Below, in pieces: positions 7,992-14,946 of a stretch of DNA of 32,395 nucleotides. The notes below the pieces were generated by a model, which worked only from the letters and a program-made list of their open reading frames with translations, made no database searches and had not been told where the DNA came from. This DNA is from an uncultured Eubacteriales bacterium. Its GTDB lineage: Bacteria; Bacillota; Clostridia; Oscillospirales; Oscillospiraceae. Location of the stretch: positions 1 through 32,395 of the forward strand of contig URXW01000019.1 of NCBI GenBank assembly GCA_900551995.1, written 5' to 3'. Made by a program: the position numbers and the translations under genes. Numbering within the stretch: the first letter of the stretch is position 1; each line of letters opens with the position of its first letter.

Positions 7992-8006
7992 TCCGAAGCG
8001 GCTCTG
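7971..8006 (-). terminator. Intrinsic terminator of rny
   Basis: A perfect 13-bp inverted repeat, CAGAGCCGCTTCG (7976-7988) and its complement (7994-8006), with a 5-nt loop, is followed on the minus strand by TTTTGTT. It starts 15 bp after the rny stop codon. Confidence 0.88.
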
Positions 8007-8020
8007 TAAAAAGTAAATTT

Positions 8021-9580
8021 TTATTTCGCGTACTCCACGACCTTCGTTTCCCGCAGGACGTGAACCTTGATCTGACCGGGGTATTCCAGCTCGCTCTCGA
8101 TGCGCTTTGCCAGCTCGCGGGCAAGAATGACCATCTCGTCCTCGCTGACCTGCTCCGGCTTGACCATGACGCGAACCTCGCGTCCCGCCTGAATGGCGTA
8201 GCTCTTCTCCACGCCGGGATAGGAGCCGGTGATCTCCTCCAGCTTCTCCAGACGCTTGATGTAGTTCTCCAGATTCTCGCGCCGTGCGCCGGGACGCGCC
8301 GCAGAGATGGCGTCCGCCGCCTGCACGAGACACGCCACCAGCGTCCGGCACTCCACATCGCCGTGGTGCGCCTGAATGGCGTGGATAATGTCCTCTTTTT
8401 CCCGGTACTTCCGGGCGTACTCCACGCCCAGCGCCACGTGGGTGCCCTCGAACTCGTGGTCAAGAGCCTTGCCGATGTCGTGGAGCAGACCGGCGCGCTT
8501 GGCAGCCTGCACGTCCGCGCCCAGCTCCGCCGCCATCATGCCGGCGATATGGCTGACCTCGATGGAGTGCTGCAGCACATTCTGGCCGTAGCTGGTGCGG
8601 TAGTGCAGCTTGCCCAGCAGCTTTTGCAGCTCCGGGTGCAGTCCGCGGACACCGGTCTCCAGCACGGCGCGCTCGCCCTCGGCACGGATGACGCCGTCCA
8701 CCTCGCGGCGAGCCTTCTCCACCATCTCCTCGATGTGGGTGGGGTGGATGCGCCCGTCGGCGATGAGCTTTTCCAGAGCCAGACGCGCCACCTCGCGGCG
8801 GACAGGCTCGAAGCAGGAGACGGTGATCGCCTCCGGCGTGTCGTCGATGATGAGATCCGCGCCGGTCAGCGTCTCCAGCGTGCGGATATTGCGTCCCTCG
8901 CGCCCGATGATACGACCCTTCATCTCGTCGTTGGGCAGGGGAACCACGCTGACGGTGATCTCCGCCACGTGGTCGGCGGCGCAGCGTTGGATGGCGGTCG
9001 CCACGATCTCGCGGGCGCGCTGATCCGCCTCGTCCTTGGCGCGGGCCTCGATCTCCTTGATCTTCAGCGCCGTCTCGTGGGTGACCTCGGACTCCACCTG
9101 GGCGATGAGGTATTCCTTCGCCTGATCCGCGGTGAAGCCGGAAATGCGCTCCAGCATCTCGGTCTGGCTGCGCTTAATGAGCTTGATCTCCTCCTGCTCC
9201 TTGTCCAAGGCGGCGTGCTTCTGGGCAAGAGATTCTTCCTTCTTCTCGATCATCTCGGTCTTGTGGTCGAGATTCTCTTCCTTCTGCTGCAGGCGGCGTT
9301 CCTGCTTCTGCTGCTCGGCGCGGCGTTCCTTGACTTCCTTCTCGTACTCGCTGCGGTTTTTCAAAATCTCTTCTTTTGCTTCGAGGAGTGCTTCTCTCTT
9401 CTTGTTTTCAGAGCTCTTGATTGCCTCGTTGACGATACGCAGAGCTTCCTGCTCGGCGTCTTCGATCTTGCGCTGGTCGTTCTTCTCCTTGCGGCGGCGG
9501 ATAAGTGTGCAGATCGCAATACCCAGAACGAATGCGACAGCGAACGAGAGGACTGCCACGATCCAGCCAGTTGTGGTCAT
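8021..9580 (-). CDS. rny: Ribonuclease Y
   Basis: RNase Y is the membrane-anchored endoribonuclease that initiates bulk mRNA decay in many Firmicutes. The 519-residue protein has the full architecture: a transmembrane segment (about 6-27), a long charged coiled coil (about 30-190), a KH RNA-binding domain with GRIIGREGRN (222-231), and an HD domain with the metal-binding H367/D368 in LLHDIGKALDHE. The C-terminal part ends in the typical GQIKVHVLRET stretch. ATG 9578-9580 is preceded by AGGAGG with 8-nt spacing. It is monocistronic as far as visible, with its own promoter near 9688-9716 and a strong terminator. Length and domain order are standard. Confidence 0.98.
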   Translation of the reverse strand: MTTTGWIVAVLSFAVAFVLGIAICTLIRRRKEKNDQRKIEDAEQEALRIVNEAIKSSENKKREALLEAKEEILKNRSEYEKEVKERRAEQQKQERRLQQKEENLDHKTEMIEKKEESLAQKHAALDKEQEEIKLIKRSQTEMLERISGFTADQAKEYLIAQVESEVTHETALKIKEIEARAKDEADQRAREIVATAIQRCAADHVAEITVSVVPLPNDEMKGRIIGREGRNIRTLETLTGADLIIDDTPEAITVSCFEPVRREVARLALEKLIADGRIHPTHIEEMVEKARREVDGVIRAEGERAVLETGVRGLHPELQKLLGKLHYRTSYGQNVLQHSIEVSHIAGMMAAELGADVQAAKRAGLLHDIGKALDHEFEGTHVALGVEYARKYREKEDIIHAIQAHHGDVECRTLVACLVQAADAISAARPGARRENLENYIKRLEKLEEITGSYPGVEKSYAIQAGREVRVMVKPEQVSEDEMVILARELAKRIESELEYPGQIKVHVLRETKVVEYAK

Positions 9581-9619
9581 GGTACATTCCTCCTATGTTG
9601 TTGTGTGGGGTTTCCAGCA

Positions 9620-9671
9620 GCACAAAATGTTGTGCCAGATAAAAACCGGGGAAAATGACCTCTACTCCCCG
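9620..9671 (-). promoter_or_regulatory. Two hairpins in the rny 5' leader
   Basis: GCACAA-AATG-TTGTGC (9620-9635) and CGGGGA...TCCCCG (9647-9671, 13-nt loop) are short stems within the roughly 100-nt leader predicted for rny. The second lies near the predicted 5' end. They are seen directly; roles in stability or autoregulation are conjecture. Confidence 0.4.
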
Positions 9672-9687
9672 ATAATGATCCTTTATT

Positions 9688-9716
9688 ATATTAAACACAT
9701 TATGGTCAACTGTCAA
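9688..9716 (-). promoter_or_regulatory. Sigma-A promoter of rny
   Basis: On the minus strand a perfect -35 TTGACA (9711-9716), a 17-bp spacer and TAATAT (9688-9693) are present; an overlapping TATAAT sits 3 bp further downstream. This is among the best promoters in the window. The stretch 9717-9827, between it and the amidase stop, shows no convincing terminator. Confidence 0.82.
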
Positions 9717-9827
9717 GGGCAAAGAAAAGTTTTCTTCTGTCGTTTTTTAGCAGGACGGCGTATCTGCCCATACAGGGCGAGGAGGCGGGCGGGCGCGGCG
9801 GGAAAACGGGGCGGCGCAGAGGTGCCG

Positions 9828-10571
9828 TCACGTGATGAAATCGGCGTAGGCGTAGCCCAAAAGCCCCTCATAGCCCACCGTGTACCACTCCTGATAGCGT
9901 CCGTAGACGGTGACCTTCGCGCCGTCGGGCAGCAGCGTCACCACGTCGGCGCGGGTGCCGGGAGCGGCGCGGAGGTTCAGACCGCCGCCGTCGGGGGTGC
10001 GGACGGTGCCCTGCCAGGGGGTCAGCGGCGTGAGGAAGGGCAGGGAGAAATACTCCGTCAGGGAGAGGACGAGGGTGGCGGCGATGGACTCGATGTTCCC
10101 CTCTATCCAGCGGGCATCCTCGGTGTTGTCGTGGTAGCCCAGCTCCAGCAGCACGGAGGGCATATAGGGCTGGCGCACCTCGCCCAGCGTGGTGGTGGCG
10201 CGGGCGTAGACCTTGTCGGGCAGAGGGTAGATGTTCCGCAGCTCCTTAACGAAGATGTCCGCTGCGCGGCGGCCGTTGGCACTGGTGGGGTAGTAAAAGG
10301 CGATAATGCCGCGGACGGTACCCTCCCGGAGACCGTCGCCGCTGGCGTTGGAGTGGAGCGCGAGGTAGAAATCGTAGCTGCCGGCATTCGCCATACGGAT
10401 GGAGCCGGCGGCGGTCATGTCGGGGGTGTTGCGGGAGAAGCGGATGGTGTTTGCCAGCAGGTACGGCTCCATGGCGTCGGCGATGAGGTTCATAAAGTGC
10501 TCCTCAGAGCCGCTGCCGGTGATGTAGATGTTGTACTCCTGTGTGGACGGGCTTAAAAAAATACGCGGCAT
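9828..10571 (-). CDS. Amidase_3-type N-acetylmuramoyl-L-alanine amidase with SH3 domain
   Basis: The 247-residue protein has an Amidase_3 domain (about 2-175) and an SH3-like domain (about 187-247, with GGLNLRAAPGTRADVV). Amidase_3 enzymes are zinc hydrolases that cut the MurNAc-L-Ala bond. H73 in LALHSNASG and the catalytic-type E143 in VLLELGYHDN are present, and E23 or E24 may be the second ligand. The usual first ligand motif DPGHGG is replaced by SPSTQEYN (7-14). No signal peptide or membrane segment is seen. A signal-less architecture resembles B. subtilis CwlC, which acts in mother-cell lysis. ATG 10569-10571 follows AGGAGG with 8-nt spacing. Enzymatic activity is likely but not assured given the altered first motif. 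Confidence 0.85.
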   Translation of the reverse strand: MPRIFLSPSTQEYNIYITGSGSEEHFMNLIADAMEPYLLANTIRFSRNTPDMTAAGSIRMANAGSYDFYLALHSNASGDGLREGTVRGIIAFYYPTSANGRRAADIFVKELRNIYPLPDKVYARATTTLGEVRQPYMPSVLLELGYHDNTEDARWIEGNIESIAATLVLSLTEYFSLPFLTPLTPWQGTVRTPDGGGLNLRAAPGTRADVVTLLPDGAKVTVYGRYQEWYTVGYEGLLGYAYADFIT

Positions 10572-10601
10572 GGTGGTTCCCTCCTATATTTTTTCTTCTA
10601 C

Positions 10602-10636
10602 ATTATATGGAAATGTACCCGACAATGTGTTATACT
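10602..10636. promoter_or_regulatory. Overlapping divergent promoters of amidase and glycerophosphodiesterase genes
   Basis: On the minus strand TATAAT (10602-10607) would serve the amidase, with a poor -35. On the plus strand TATACT (10631-10636) lies 17 bp after TGGAAA (10608-10613), a 4-of-6 match, and would serve the downstream gene. The plus -35 abuts the minus -10, so the two may compete for polymerase. Confidence 0.5.
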
Positions 10637-10671
10637 GGGGTGGTCATATGTTTTTCAAAGGAGCAACCACC

Positions 10672-11505
10672 ATGAAAGCTGTTATTATTATCCTTATTAT
10701 ATTGCTGGTGCTGTTTCTGCTGTACCTGCTGTGCCTGCGGTGCCGGCGGGGGTACGGCGACTGGGAGCACTTCCGCAAGTGGCGGTACGCCCACCGGGGC
10801 TTCCACGACAGGGAGAAGGGCATACCGGAGAACTCCCTCGCCGCCTTTAAGCGCGCCGCCGCCAACGGCTTCGGCGCGGAGCTGGACGTGCATCTGATGC
10901 GGGACGGGAAGCTCGCCGTCCTCCACGACGCTTCTCTGCTGCGGACGGCGGGCGCAGATGTGCTCATTGAGGATCTGACCGCCGAGGAGCTGGAAAACTA
11001 CCGGCTGGAGGGCACGGAGCAGCGGATCCCTCTGCTGGAGGAGGTGCTGCCCCTGTTCGCAGGACGCGCTCCGGTGATCGTGGAGCTGAAGGCGGAGCGG
11101 GGCAACGCCAACGCGCTGAGCGCGGCGGCGTGCCGGGTGCTGAAAAAGTACAAGGGCGAATACTGCGTGGAGTCCTTCGACCCCCAGTGTCTGGCGTGGC
11201 TGTGGCAGAATGAGCCGGGTATCCTGCGGGGGCAGCTGAGTGAGAATTTCACCGCCCACGGGGAGGCGCAGCACCTGCCCGGAGGCATCCGGTGGATGCT
11301 GGCGAACCTGCTGCTGAACGTGCGGACAAGACCGGACTTCATCGCCTATCGCTTTGAGGATCGCGGCAACCTGTCGCTGCGGCTGTGCCGGAGCGTCTAC
11401 AAGGTGCAGGAGGTCAGCTGGGTCGTGCGGGACAGAGCGGACATGGAGAAGGCGGAGGCGGCCGGGAATCTGGTCATCTTCGAGAATTTCGACCCGAGGG
11501 GGTAA
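10672..11505 (+). CDS. Membrane-anchored glycerophosphodiester phosphodiesterase
   Basis: The 277-residue protein has an N-terminal membrane segment (about 2-22) and a GDPD domain (about 38-275). Such enzymes split glycerophosphodiesters into glycerol-3-phosphate and an alcohol. Catalytic features are H41-R42 in AHRG, E53-N54 in IPENS, the metal-binding E70 and D72 in AELDVH, and the second histidine H85 in VLHD. VIVELKAE later in the domain carries another metal-binding glutamate. ATG 10672 follows AAAGGAG with 7-nt spacing; upstream in-frame starts lack a ribosome-binding site and precede the promoter. It is followed by rsmD after 6 bp, so the two are cotranscribed. The physiological substrate (lipid headgroup or teichoic-acid fragment) is unknown. 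Confidence 0.9.
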   Translation: MKAVIIILIILLVLFLLYLLCLRCRRGYGDWEHFRKWRYAHRGFHDREKGIPENSLAAFKRAAANGFGAELDVHLMRDGKLAVLHDASLLRTAGADVLIEDLTAEELENYRLEGTEQRIPLLEEVLPLFAGRAPVIVELKAERGNANALSAAACRVLKKYKGEYCVESFDPQCLAWLWQNEPGILRGQLSENFTAHGEAQHLPGGIRWMLANLLLNVRTRPDFIAYRFEDRGNLSLRLCRSVYKVQEVSWVVRDRADMEKAEAAGNLVIFENFDPRG

Positions 11506-11511
11506 GGTGCT

Positions 11512-12069
11512 ATGCGAGTGATCACCGGAACTGCCAGAGGCAGAGTTTTGAAGGAGCTGGAGGGGCTGGAGACGCGCCCCACCACCGGGAAGGTAAAGGA
11601 GAGCCTGTTCTCCATCATACAGTTCGACATTGAGGGGCGGCGGGTGCTGGATCTCTTCGCCGGGACGGGTCAGCTGGGCATTGAGGCTCTCAGCCGCGGC
11701 GCGGCGGAGTGCGTGTTCATCGACCGGCGGGCGGACGCGGTGAAGCTGATACAGGAGAACCTGTCCATGTGCCGTCTGGCGGAGCGCGCCAGAGTGCGTC
11801 AGGGCGACGCGCTGCCCTATCTCCGCAGCGGGGAGAGGTTCGACATCGTGTTCCTCGACCCCCCCTACGGCAGCGGACTTTTACAGCAGGCACTGACGGA
11901 TATTGCAGCGTTTGACATTTGCCGCGCACATGGTATAATTGTGGCGGAGAGTGCGGCGGACACCGTGCTGCCCGAAATGCCCGCGCCCTACTCCCTGTAC
12001 CGGGAGTATAAGTACGGCAAAATCAAGCTGACGGTGTACCATCGCGGCGGAAACGAGGAAACAGAATGA
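11512..12069 (+). CDS. rsmD: 16S rRNA (guanine966-N2)-methyltransferase
   Basis: RsmD methylates G966 of 16S rRNA using S-adenosylmethionine. The 185-residue product carries the N-terminal RVITGTARGR and RPTTGKVKESLF motifs, SAM-binding motif I DLFAGTGQLGIEALSRGA and the N-methyltransferase motif FLDPPYG. Length is standard. ATG 11512 has only a weak AAGGTG before it, consistent with coupling to the upstream gene 6 bp away. Its end overlaps coaD by 4 bp (ATGA), the common rsmD-coaD arrangement in Firmicutes. Confidence 0.95.
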   Translation: MRVITGTARGRVLKELEGLETRPTTGKVKESLFSIIQFDIEGRRVLDLFAGTGQLGIEALSRGAAECVFIDRRADAVKLIQENLSMCRLAERARVRQGDALPYLRSGERFDIVFLDPPYGSGLLQQALTDIAAFDICRAHGIIVAESAADTVLPEMPAPYSLYREYKYGKIKLTVYHRGGNEETE

Positions 12070-12545
12070 ATATCGCCATTTACCCCGGCAGCTTTGACCC
12101 CATCACGCTGGGTCATCTGGACATTATCCGCCGCGCCGCACGGTGCTTTGACAGGGTGTGCGTGTGCGTGATGATCAACTGTCAGAAGAACACGCCCATG
12201 TTCACGCCGGAGCGGCGGCTGGAGCTGATACGCCAGTCCGTGGCGGACATCCCCAACGTGGAGGTAGAGAACTGGAGTGGGCTGCTGGCGGACTTCGCAC
12301 GGCAGAAGGGCGCGCACATTCTGGTGAAGGGCGTGCGTAACTGCGCCGATTGGGAATTGGAGGCGCAGATGGCGCGGATCAACAGCGGCATCTGCGAGGG
12401 CTTGGAGACGGTGCTGCTGCCCGCCAGCGAGGCGTATGAGCACTTCAGCTCCACCATGGTGCGGGAGATGATCCGCTACCATCAGCCTCTGGAGAAATAT
12501 GTACCGGCACCGGTCGCCGAGGAATTGATGCGGCAGCAGGGGTGA
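12066..12545 (+). CDS. coaD: Phosphopantetheine adenylyltransferase
   Basis: CoaD transfers AMP from ATP to 4'-phosphopantetheine, the penultimate step of coenzyme A synthesis. The 159-residue protein has the nucleotidyltransferase signature YPGSFDPITLGH (T14 to H17), LVKGVRN (86-92) and the C-terminal HFSSTMVREM (127-135), equivalent to the ISSTxxR motif. It overlaps rsmD by 4 bp and is followed after 39 bp by a coiled-coil gene. Length and motifs are normal. Confidence 0.97.
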   Translation: MNIAIYPGSFDPITLGHLDIIRRAARCFDRVCVCVMINCQKNTPMFTPERRLELIRQSVADIPNVEVENWSGLLADFARQKGAHILVKGVRNCADWELEAQMARINSGICEGLETVLLPASEAYEHFSSTMVREMIRYHQPLEKYVPAPVAEELMRQQG

Positions 12546-12584
12546 GCCTCCCGCGCCGACAAAAAAGAAAGGAACGGACTGCAC

Positions 12585-13115
12585 ATGGAAGAGAAAGATG
12601 TACAGCGGCTTCTGGATATGCTCTATGGCATGATCGACGAGGCAAAGAGCGTGGCTTTCAGCTCTGACAAATGTATCATCGTCCGGGACGAGGCTTTGGA
12701 TCTGCTGGACGAGATCCGCGCCAAGCTGCCCCTGGAGCTGAAAAAGGCGCAGGAGCTTATCGCCGCCCGCAGCGAGTATGTTGCCGGTGCCAAAAAGGAG
12801 GCGCAGGAGGTGCTGCGCCAAGCGGAGCTGGACGCCCGCACCATCGTATCCGAGAGTGAGACGCTGCAGCTGGCACGGCAGAAGAGCAGCGAGATCATCC
12901 GCCGCGCGGAGGATCGGAGCAAGGAGCTGTACCACGTCGCCAACACGTACACCGAGGACGCGCTGCGCCGCACGGAGGAGGCCATCCAAGCCGCTCTGAG
13001 CGAGGTGCAGGAATCCCGCGCAAGGTTCCGCACCGCCAGCAAGGAGCAGATGCAGGCCCAGCGGCAGCAGCTGAACGAGTCCGCCGCCGGGGAGAAGGCC
13101 GGGGAATCGCGGTAA
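12585..13115 (+). CDS. Conserved coiled-coil protein downstream of coaD
   Basis: The 176-residue protein is mostly helical and charged. Residues 1-60 form a short domain (LLDMLYGMIDEAK, DEALDLLDEI). Residues about 65-165 are a long coiled coil rich in Ala, Glu, Lys and Arg, resembling ATP-synthase b-type or DivIVA-like helices. There is no signal peptide, membrane segment or catalytic motif. ATG 12585 follows GAAAGGA at a long spacing. It is last in the GDPD-rsmD-coaD unit and ends before a strong terminator. The location just before the dcw cluster makes a division or envelope role conceivable, but I do not recognise a function. I recall similar proteins after coaD in related Clostridia. Confidence 0.75.
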   Translation: MEEKDVQRLLDMLYGMIDEAKSVAFSSDKCIIVRDEALDLLDEIRAKLPLELKKAQELIAARSEYVAGAKKEAQEVLRQAELDARTIVSESETLQLARQKSSEIIRRAEDRSKELYHVANTYTEDALRRTEEAIQAALSEVQESRARFRTASKEQMQAQRQQLNESAAGEKAGESR

Positions 13116-13123
13116 GCTTGTCT

Positions 13124-13216
13124 TGTGGAAAACCGGAGGTCACGCAAATGCGTGACCTCCGTTTTTTTGCACACCTCCCCCCTGTTGGCGGGCGGGGCTG
13201 GGGGCTTTGTGGAAAA
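13124..13216 (-). promoter_or_regulatory. Two TTTTCCACA DnaA-box-like sites
   Basis: On the minus strand TTTTCCACA occurs at 13124-13132 and 13208-13216, exact fits to the degenerate DnaA box TTWTNCACA. They flank the coaD-unit terminator, upstream of the mraZ promoter. Further sites lie at 13321 and 13479. Confidence 0.45.
13134..13168 (+). terminator. Strong intrinsic terminator of the GDPD-rsmD-coaD unit
   Basis: CGGAGGTCACGC (13134-13145), loop AAAT, and its perfect 12-bp complement (13150-13161) are followed by seven T residues (13162-13168). It isolates the upstream operon from the dcw cluster. Confidence 0.95.
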
Positions 13217-13420
13217 TCTATAAAATCTTTGTAAAAATTTCTCCATATCCTACAATAACTCACTATATTGTGATGGCACGTCTCCGGCGGACACTATATT
13301 TTGTGTCCGCCGGAGATTTGTTGTCCACATCATCGAACAGGCGTTTTAGAAATCGGATCAATTCCCGCGAAATGCGGTGGAAAACCGCGCCTTTCCTCGT
13401 TTGGTAGACATAATTTCCCC
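13169..13420. other. Gene-free AT-rich stretch upstream of the mraZ promoter
   Basis: No convincing gene lies here; the only open frame (13207-13407) lacks a ribosome-binding site and includes a structured palindrome. The stretch is AT-richer than its surroundings, contains DnaA-box-like sites (13208-13216, 13321-13329), near-matches GGTGGAAAA (13376-13384), and a large hairpin at 13281-13316. Confidence 0.6.
13281..13316. repeat. 14-bp perfect inverted repeat (hairpin) upstream of mraZ
   Basis: TCTCCGGCGGACAC (13281-13294) pairs perfectly with 13303-13316 around an 8-nt loop TATATTTT. The central motif CACTATATTTTGTG (13292-13305) is echoed by CACTATATTGTG at 13261-13272. The following TTTG is too weak for a normal terminator. 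A second terminator, a regulator site or a remnant of a mobile palindrome are all possible. Confidence 0.6.
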
Positions 13421-13449
13421 TTGCAATTCGTTATGGGATTATGTATACT
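13421..13449 (+). promoter_or_regulatory. Sigma-A promoter of the dcw (mraZ) operon
   Basis: TTGCAA (13421-13426), a 17-bp spacer and TATACT (13444-13449) precede mraZ by about 100 bp. The predicted transcription start is near 13456, directly before TGGKG-type repeats. Confidence 0.82.
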
Positions 13450-13460
13450 AACCTCGTAAG

Positions 13461-13496
13461 TGGTGGATTGTGGGGGCATTATCCACATTTGTGGGG
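13461..13496 (+). promoter_or_regulatory. Candidate MraZ operator with an embedded DnaA box
   Basis: TGGTG (13461) and TGGGG (13471) are exactly 10 bp apart, and another TGGGG follows at 13492. Escherichia coli MraZ binds TGGGN repeats spaced by 5 bp near the mra promoter, which fits this pattern. A perfect DnaA box TTATCCACA occupies 13479-13487 between the repeats. Small palindromes (TGTGG...CCACA) overlap the same region. Confidence 0.5.
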
Positions 13497-13552
13497 AAGT
13501 ATCCCACGGTTTTCCACCCCTTGCCTATTATTTTTTGAGAGGAGGCGGCTGT

Positions 13553-13969
13553 ATGACCGGTCAGTATGCACATAATATCGACGCCAAGGGCCGCCTTTTC
13601 ATCCCCGCCTCCCTGCGTCGGGAGCTGGGGCAGACGTTCCACATCACTGTGGGGCAGGATCACTGCCTGTCGATATACTCCGACGAGAGCTGGGCTGCCT
13701 TCATGGAGAAGCTGAAGGCGTTGTCCTACAACGAGGTGAAGAAGCTGCGCGCACTGTTCGCCTATGCGGCGGACTGCGAGCCGGACAGCCAGGGGCGCAT
13801 CCTCATTCCCGCCAAGCTGCGGGAGTACGCGGGGCTGACCAAGGAGGTCGTGGTCATCGGCAGCTTTGACCGGGCGGAGATCTGGGACGCCGGACGCTGG
13901 GCGCAGGTGGAGAACGACGCCTTTGCCTCCGGTGAGCTGGAGAACGCCATGGCGGAGATGGGTCTGTGA
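13553..13969 (+). CDS. mraZ: Transcriptional regulator MraZ
   Basis: MraZ is a double AbrB-like DNA-binding protein that regulates its own dcw operon. The 138-residue product contains the two characteristic motifs NIDAKGRLFIP (8-18) and the second copy DSQGRILIP in the C-terminal half. I chose ATG 13553 because GGAGG (13541-13545) lies 7 nt upstream; a frame reading back to 13460 would lie within the operator and lacks a ribosome-binding site. It is the first gene of the dcw cluster and overlaps rsmH by 4 bp (GTGA). Confidence 0.97.
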   Translation: MTGQYAHNIDAKGRLFIPASLRRELGQTFHITVGQDHCLSIYSDESWAAFMEKLKALSYNEVKKLRALFAYAADCEPDSQGRILIPAKLREYAGLTKEVVVIGSFDRAEIWDAGRWAQVENDAFASGELENAMAEMGL

Positions 13970-14919
13970 GCGGTATGACGCAGGAGAAGGACTACGGCCA
14001 TGTGCCGGTGCTGCTGCACGAATGTCTCGACGCGCTGGCGATCCGTCCGGAGGGCGTATATGTTGACGGTACGCTGGGACGGGCGGGGCACTCGCTGGAG
14101 ATCGTAAAACGGCTGACCACCGGGCGTCTCATCGGCATCGACCGGGACGAGACGGCTATCGCCGCCGCACGGGAGCGGCTGGCGGACTACGGGGACAGGG
14201 TGACGCTTGTCCACAGCAACTTTGACCGCATCGGCGACATCCTCGCCGACTTGCACATAGACGGGGCGGACGGAATGCTGTTCGACCTTGGGGTGTCGTC
14301 GCCGCAATTAGACGACGCGGAGCGGGGCTTCAGCTATATGCACGACGCGCCGCTGGATATGCGGATGGACCGCACGGCGTATCTCACTGCGCGGCAGGTG
14401 GTGAACGAGTGGAGCTGCGAGGAGCTGCGGCGGATCCTGTTTGAGTACGGTGAGGAGCGGTACGCCCCCGCCATCGCCAAGCGCATCGTCCAGAGCCGGG
14501 CGCAGAAGCCCATCGAGACGACGCTGGAGCTGGTGGACATTATCCGCGCCGCCATGCCGCCCCAAGCTCTGCGGGAGAAGCAGCACCCCGCCAAGCGCAG
14601 CTTTCAGGCCATCCGCATCGCCGTCAACGGCGAGCTGGACGCGCTGGCACCCATGCTGAACGCCGCCGCGGCGCATCTGCGTCCGGGCGGGCGGCTGGCG
14701 GTGATCTCCTTCCACTCGCTGGAGGATCGGATCATCAAAAAGACCATGCAGGAGCTTGCCACCGGCTGCACCTGCCCGCCGGAGTTCCCGGTGTGCGTGT
14801 GCGGCAAGAAGCCGAAATTGAGGCTGGTGAGCCGCAAGCCCATCGTCTCCACAGACGAGGAATTGGAGCGCAATCCCCGCGCCCGCAGCGCGAAGCTGCG
14901 CGTGGCGGAGAAGCTGTGA
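13966..14919 (+). CDS. rsmH: 16S rRNA (cytosine1402-N4)-methyltransferase
   Basis: RsmH (MraW) methylates C1402 in the 16S rRNA decoding centre. The 317-residue product shows HVPVLLHECLDAL, the SAM-binding VDGTLGRAGHS, FDLGVSSPQLDDAERGFSY and the C-terminal VISFHSLEDRIIK motif, all typical. The start is GTG 13966, overlapping the mraZ stop; GGAG about 8 nt upstream supports it. An ATG at 13975 is an alternative. The cysteine-rich CTCPPEFPVCVCGKKP segment near residue 265 is common in Firmicutes RsmH. A 232-bp gap with repeats follows before ftsL. Confidence 0.97.
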   Translation: MSGMTQEKDYGHVPVLLHECLDALAIRPEGVYVDGTLGRAGHSLEIVKRLTTGRLIGIDRDETAIAAARERLADYGDRVTLVHSNFDRIGDILADLHIDGADGMLFDLGVSSPQLDDAERGFSYMHDAPLDMRMDRTAYLTARQVVNEWSCEELRRILFEYGEERYAPAIAKRIVQSRAQKPIETTLELVDIIRAAMPPQALREKQHPAKRSFQAIRIAVNGELDALAPMLNAAAAHLRPGGRLAVISFHSLEDRIIKKTMQELATGCTCPPEFPVCVCGKKPKLRLVSRKPIVSTDEELERNPRARSAKLRVAEKL

Positions 14920-14946
14920 CGGCTCTCCCTGTTCAGGGGGAAGGCA

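Noticed and set aside
13207..13407. Small protein gene upstream of mraZ
   Set aside because: No ribosome-binding site; it includes a DnaA-box-like site and a 14-bp palindrome, and its composition is unlike the neighbouring genes.
13124..13518. Possible replication origin
   Set aside because: DnaA-box-like sites occur, but there is no dnaA, dnaN, rpmH or gyrase gene nearby and no long AT-rich unwinding element; the dcw promoter context explains them better.
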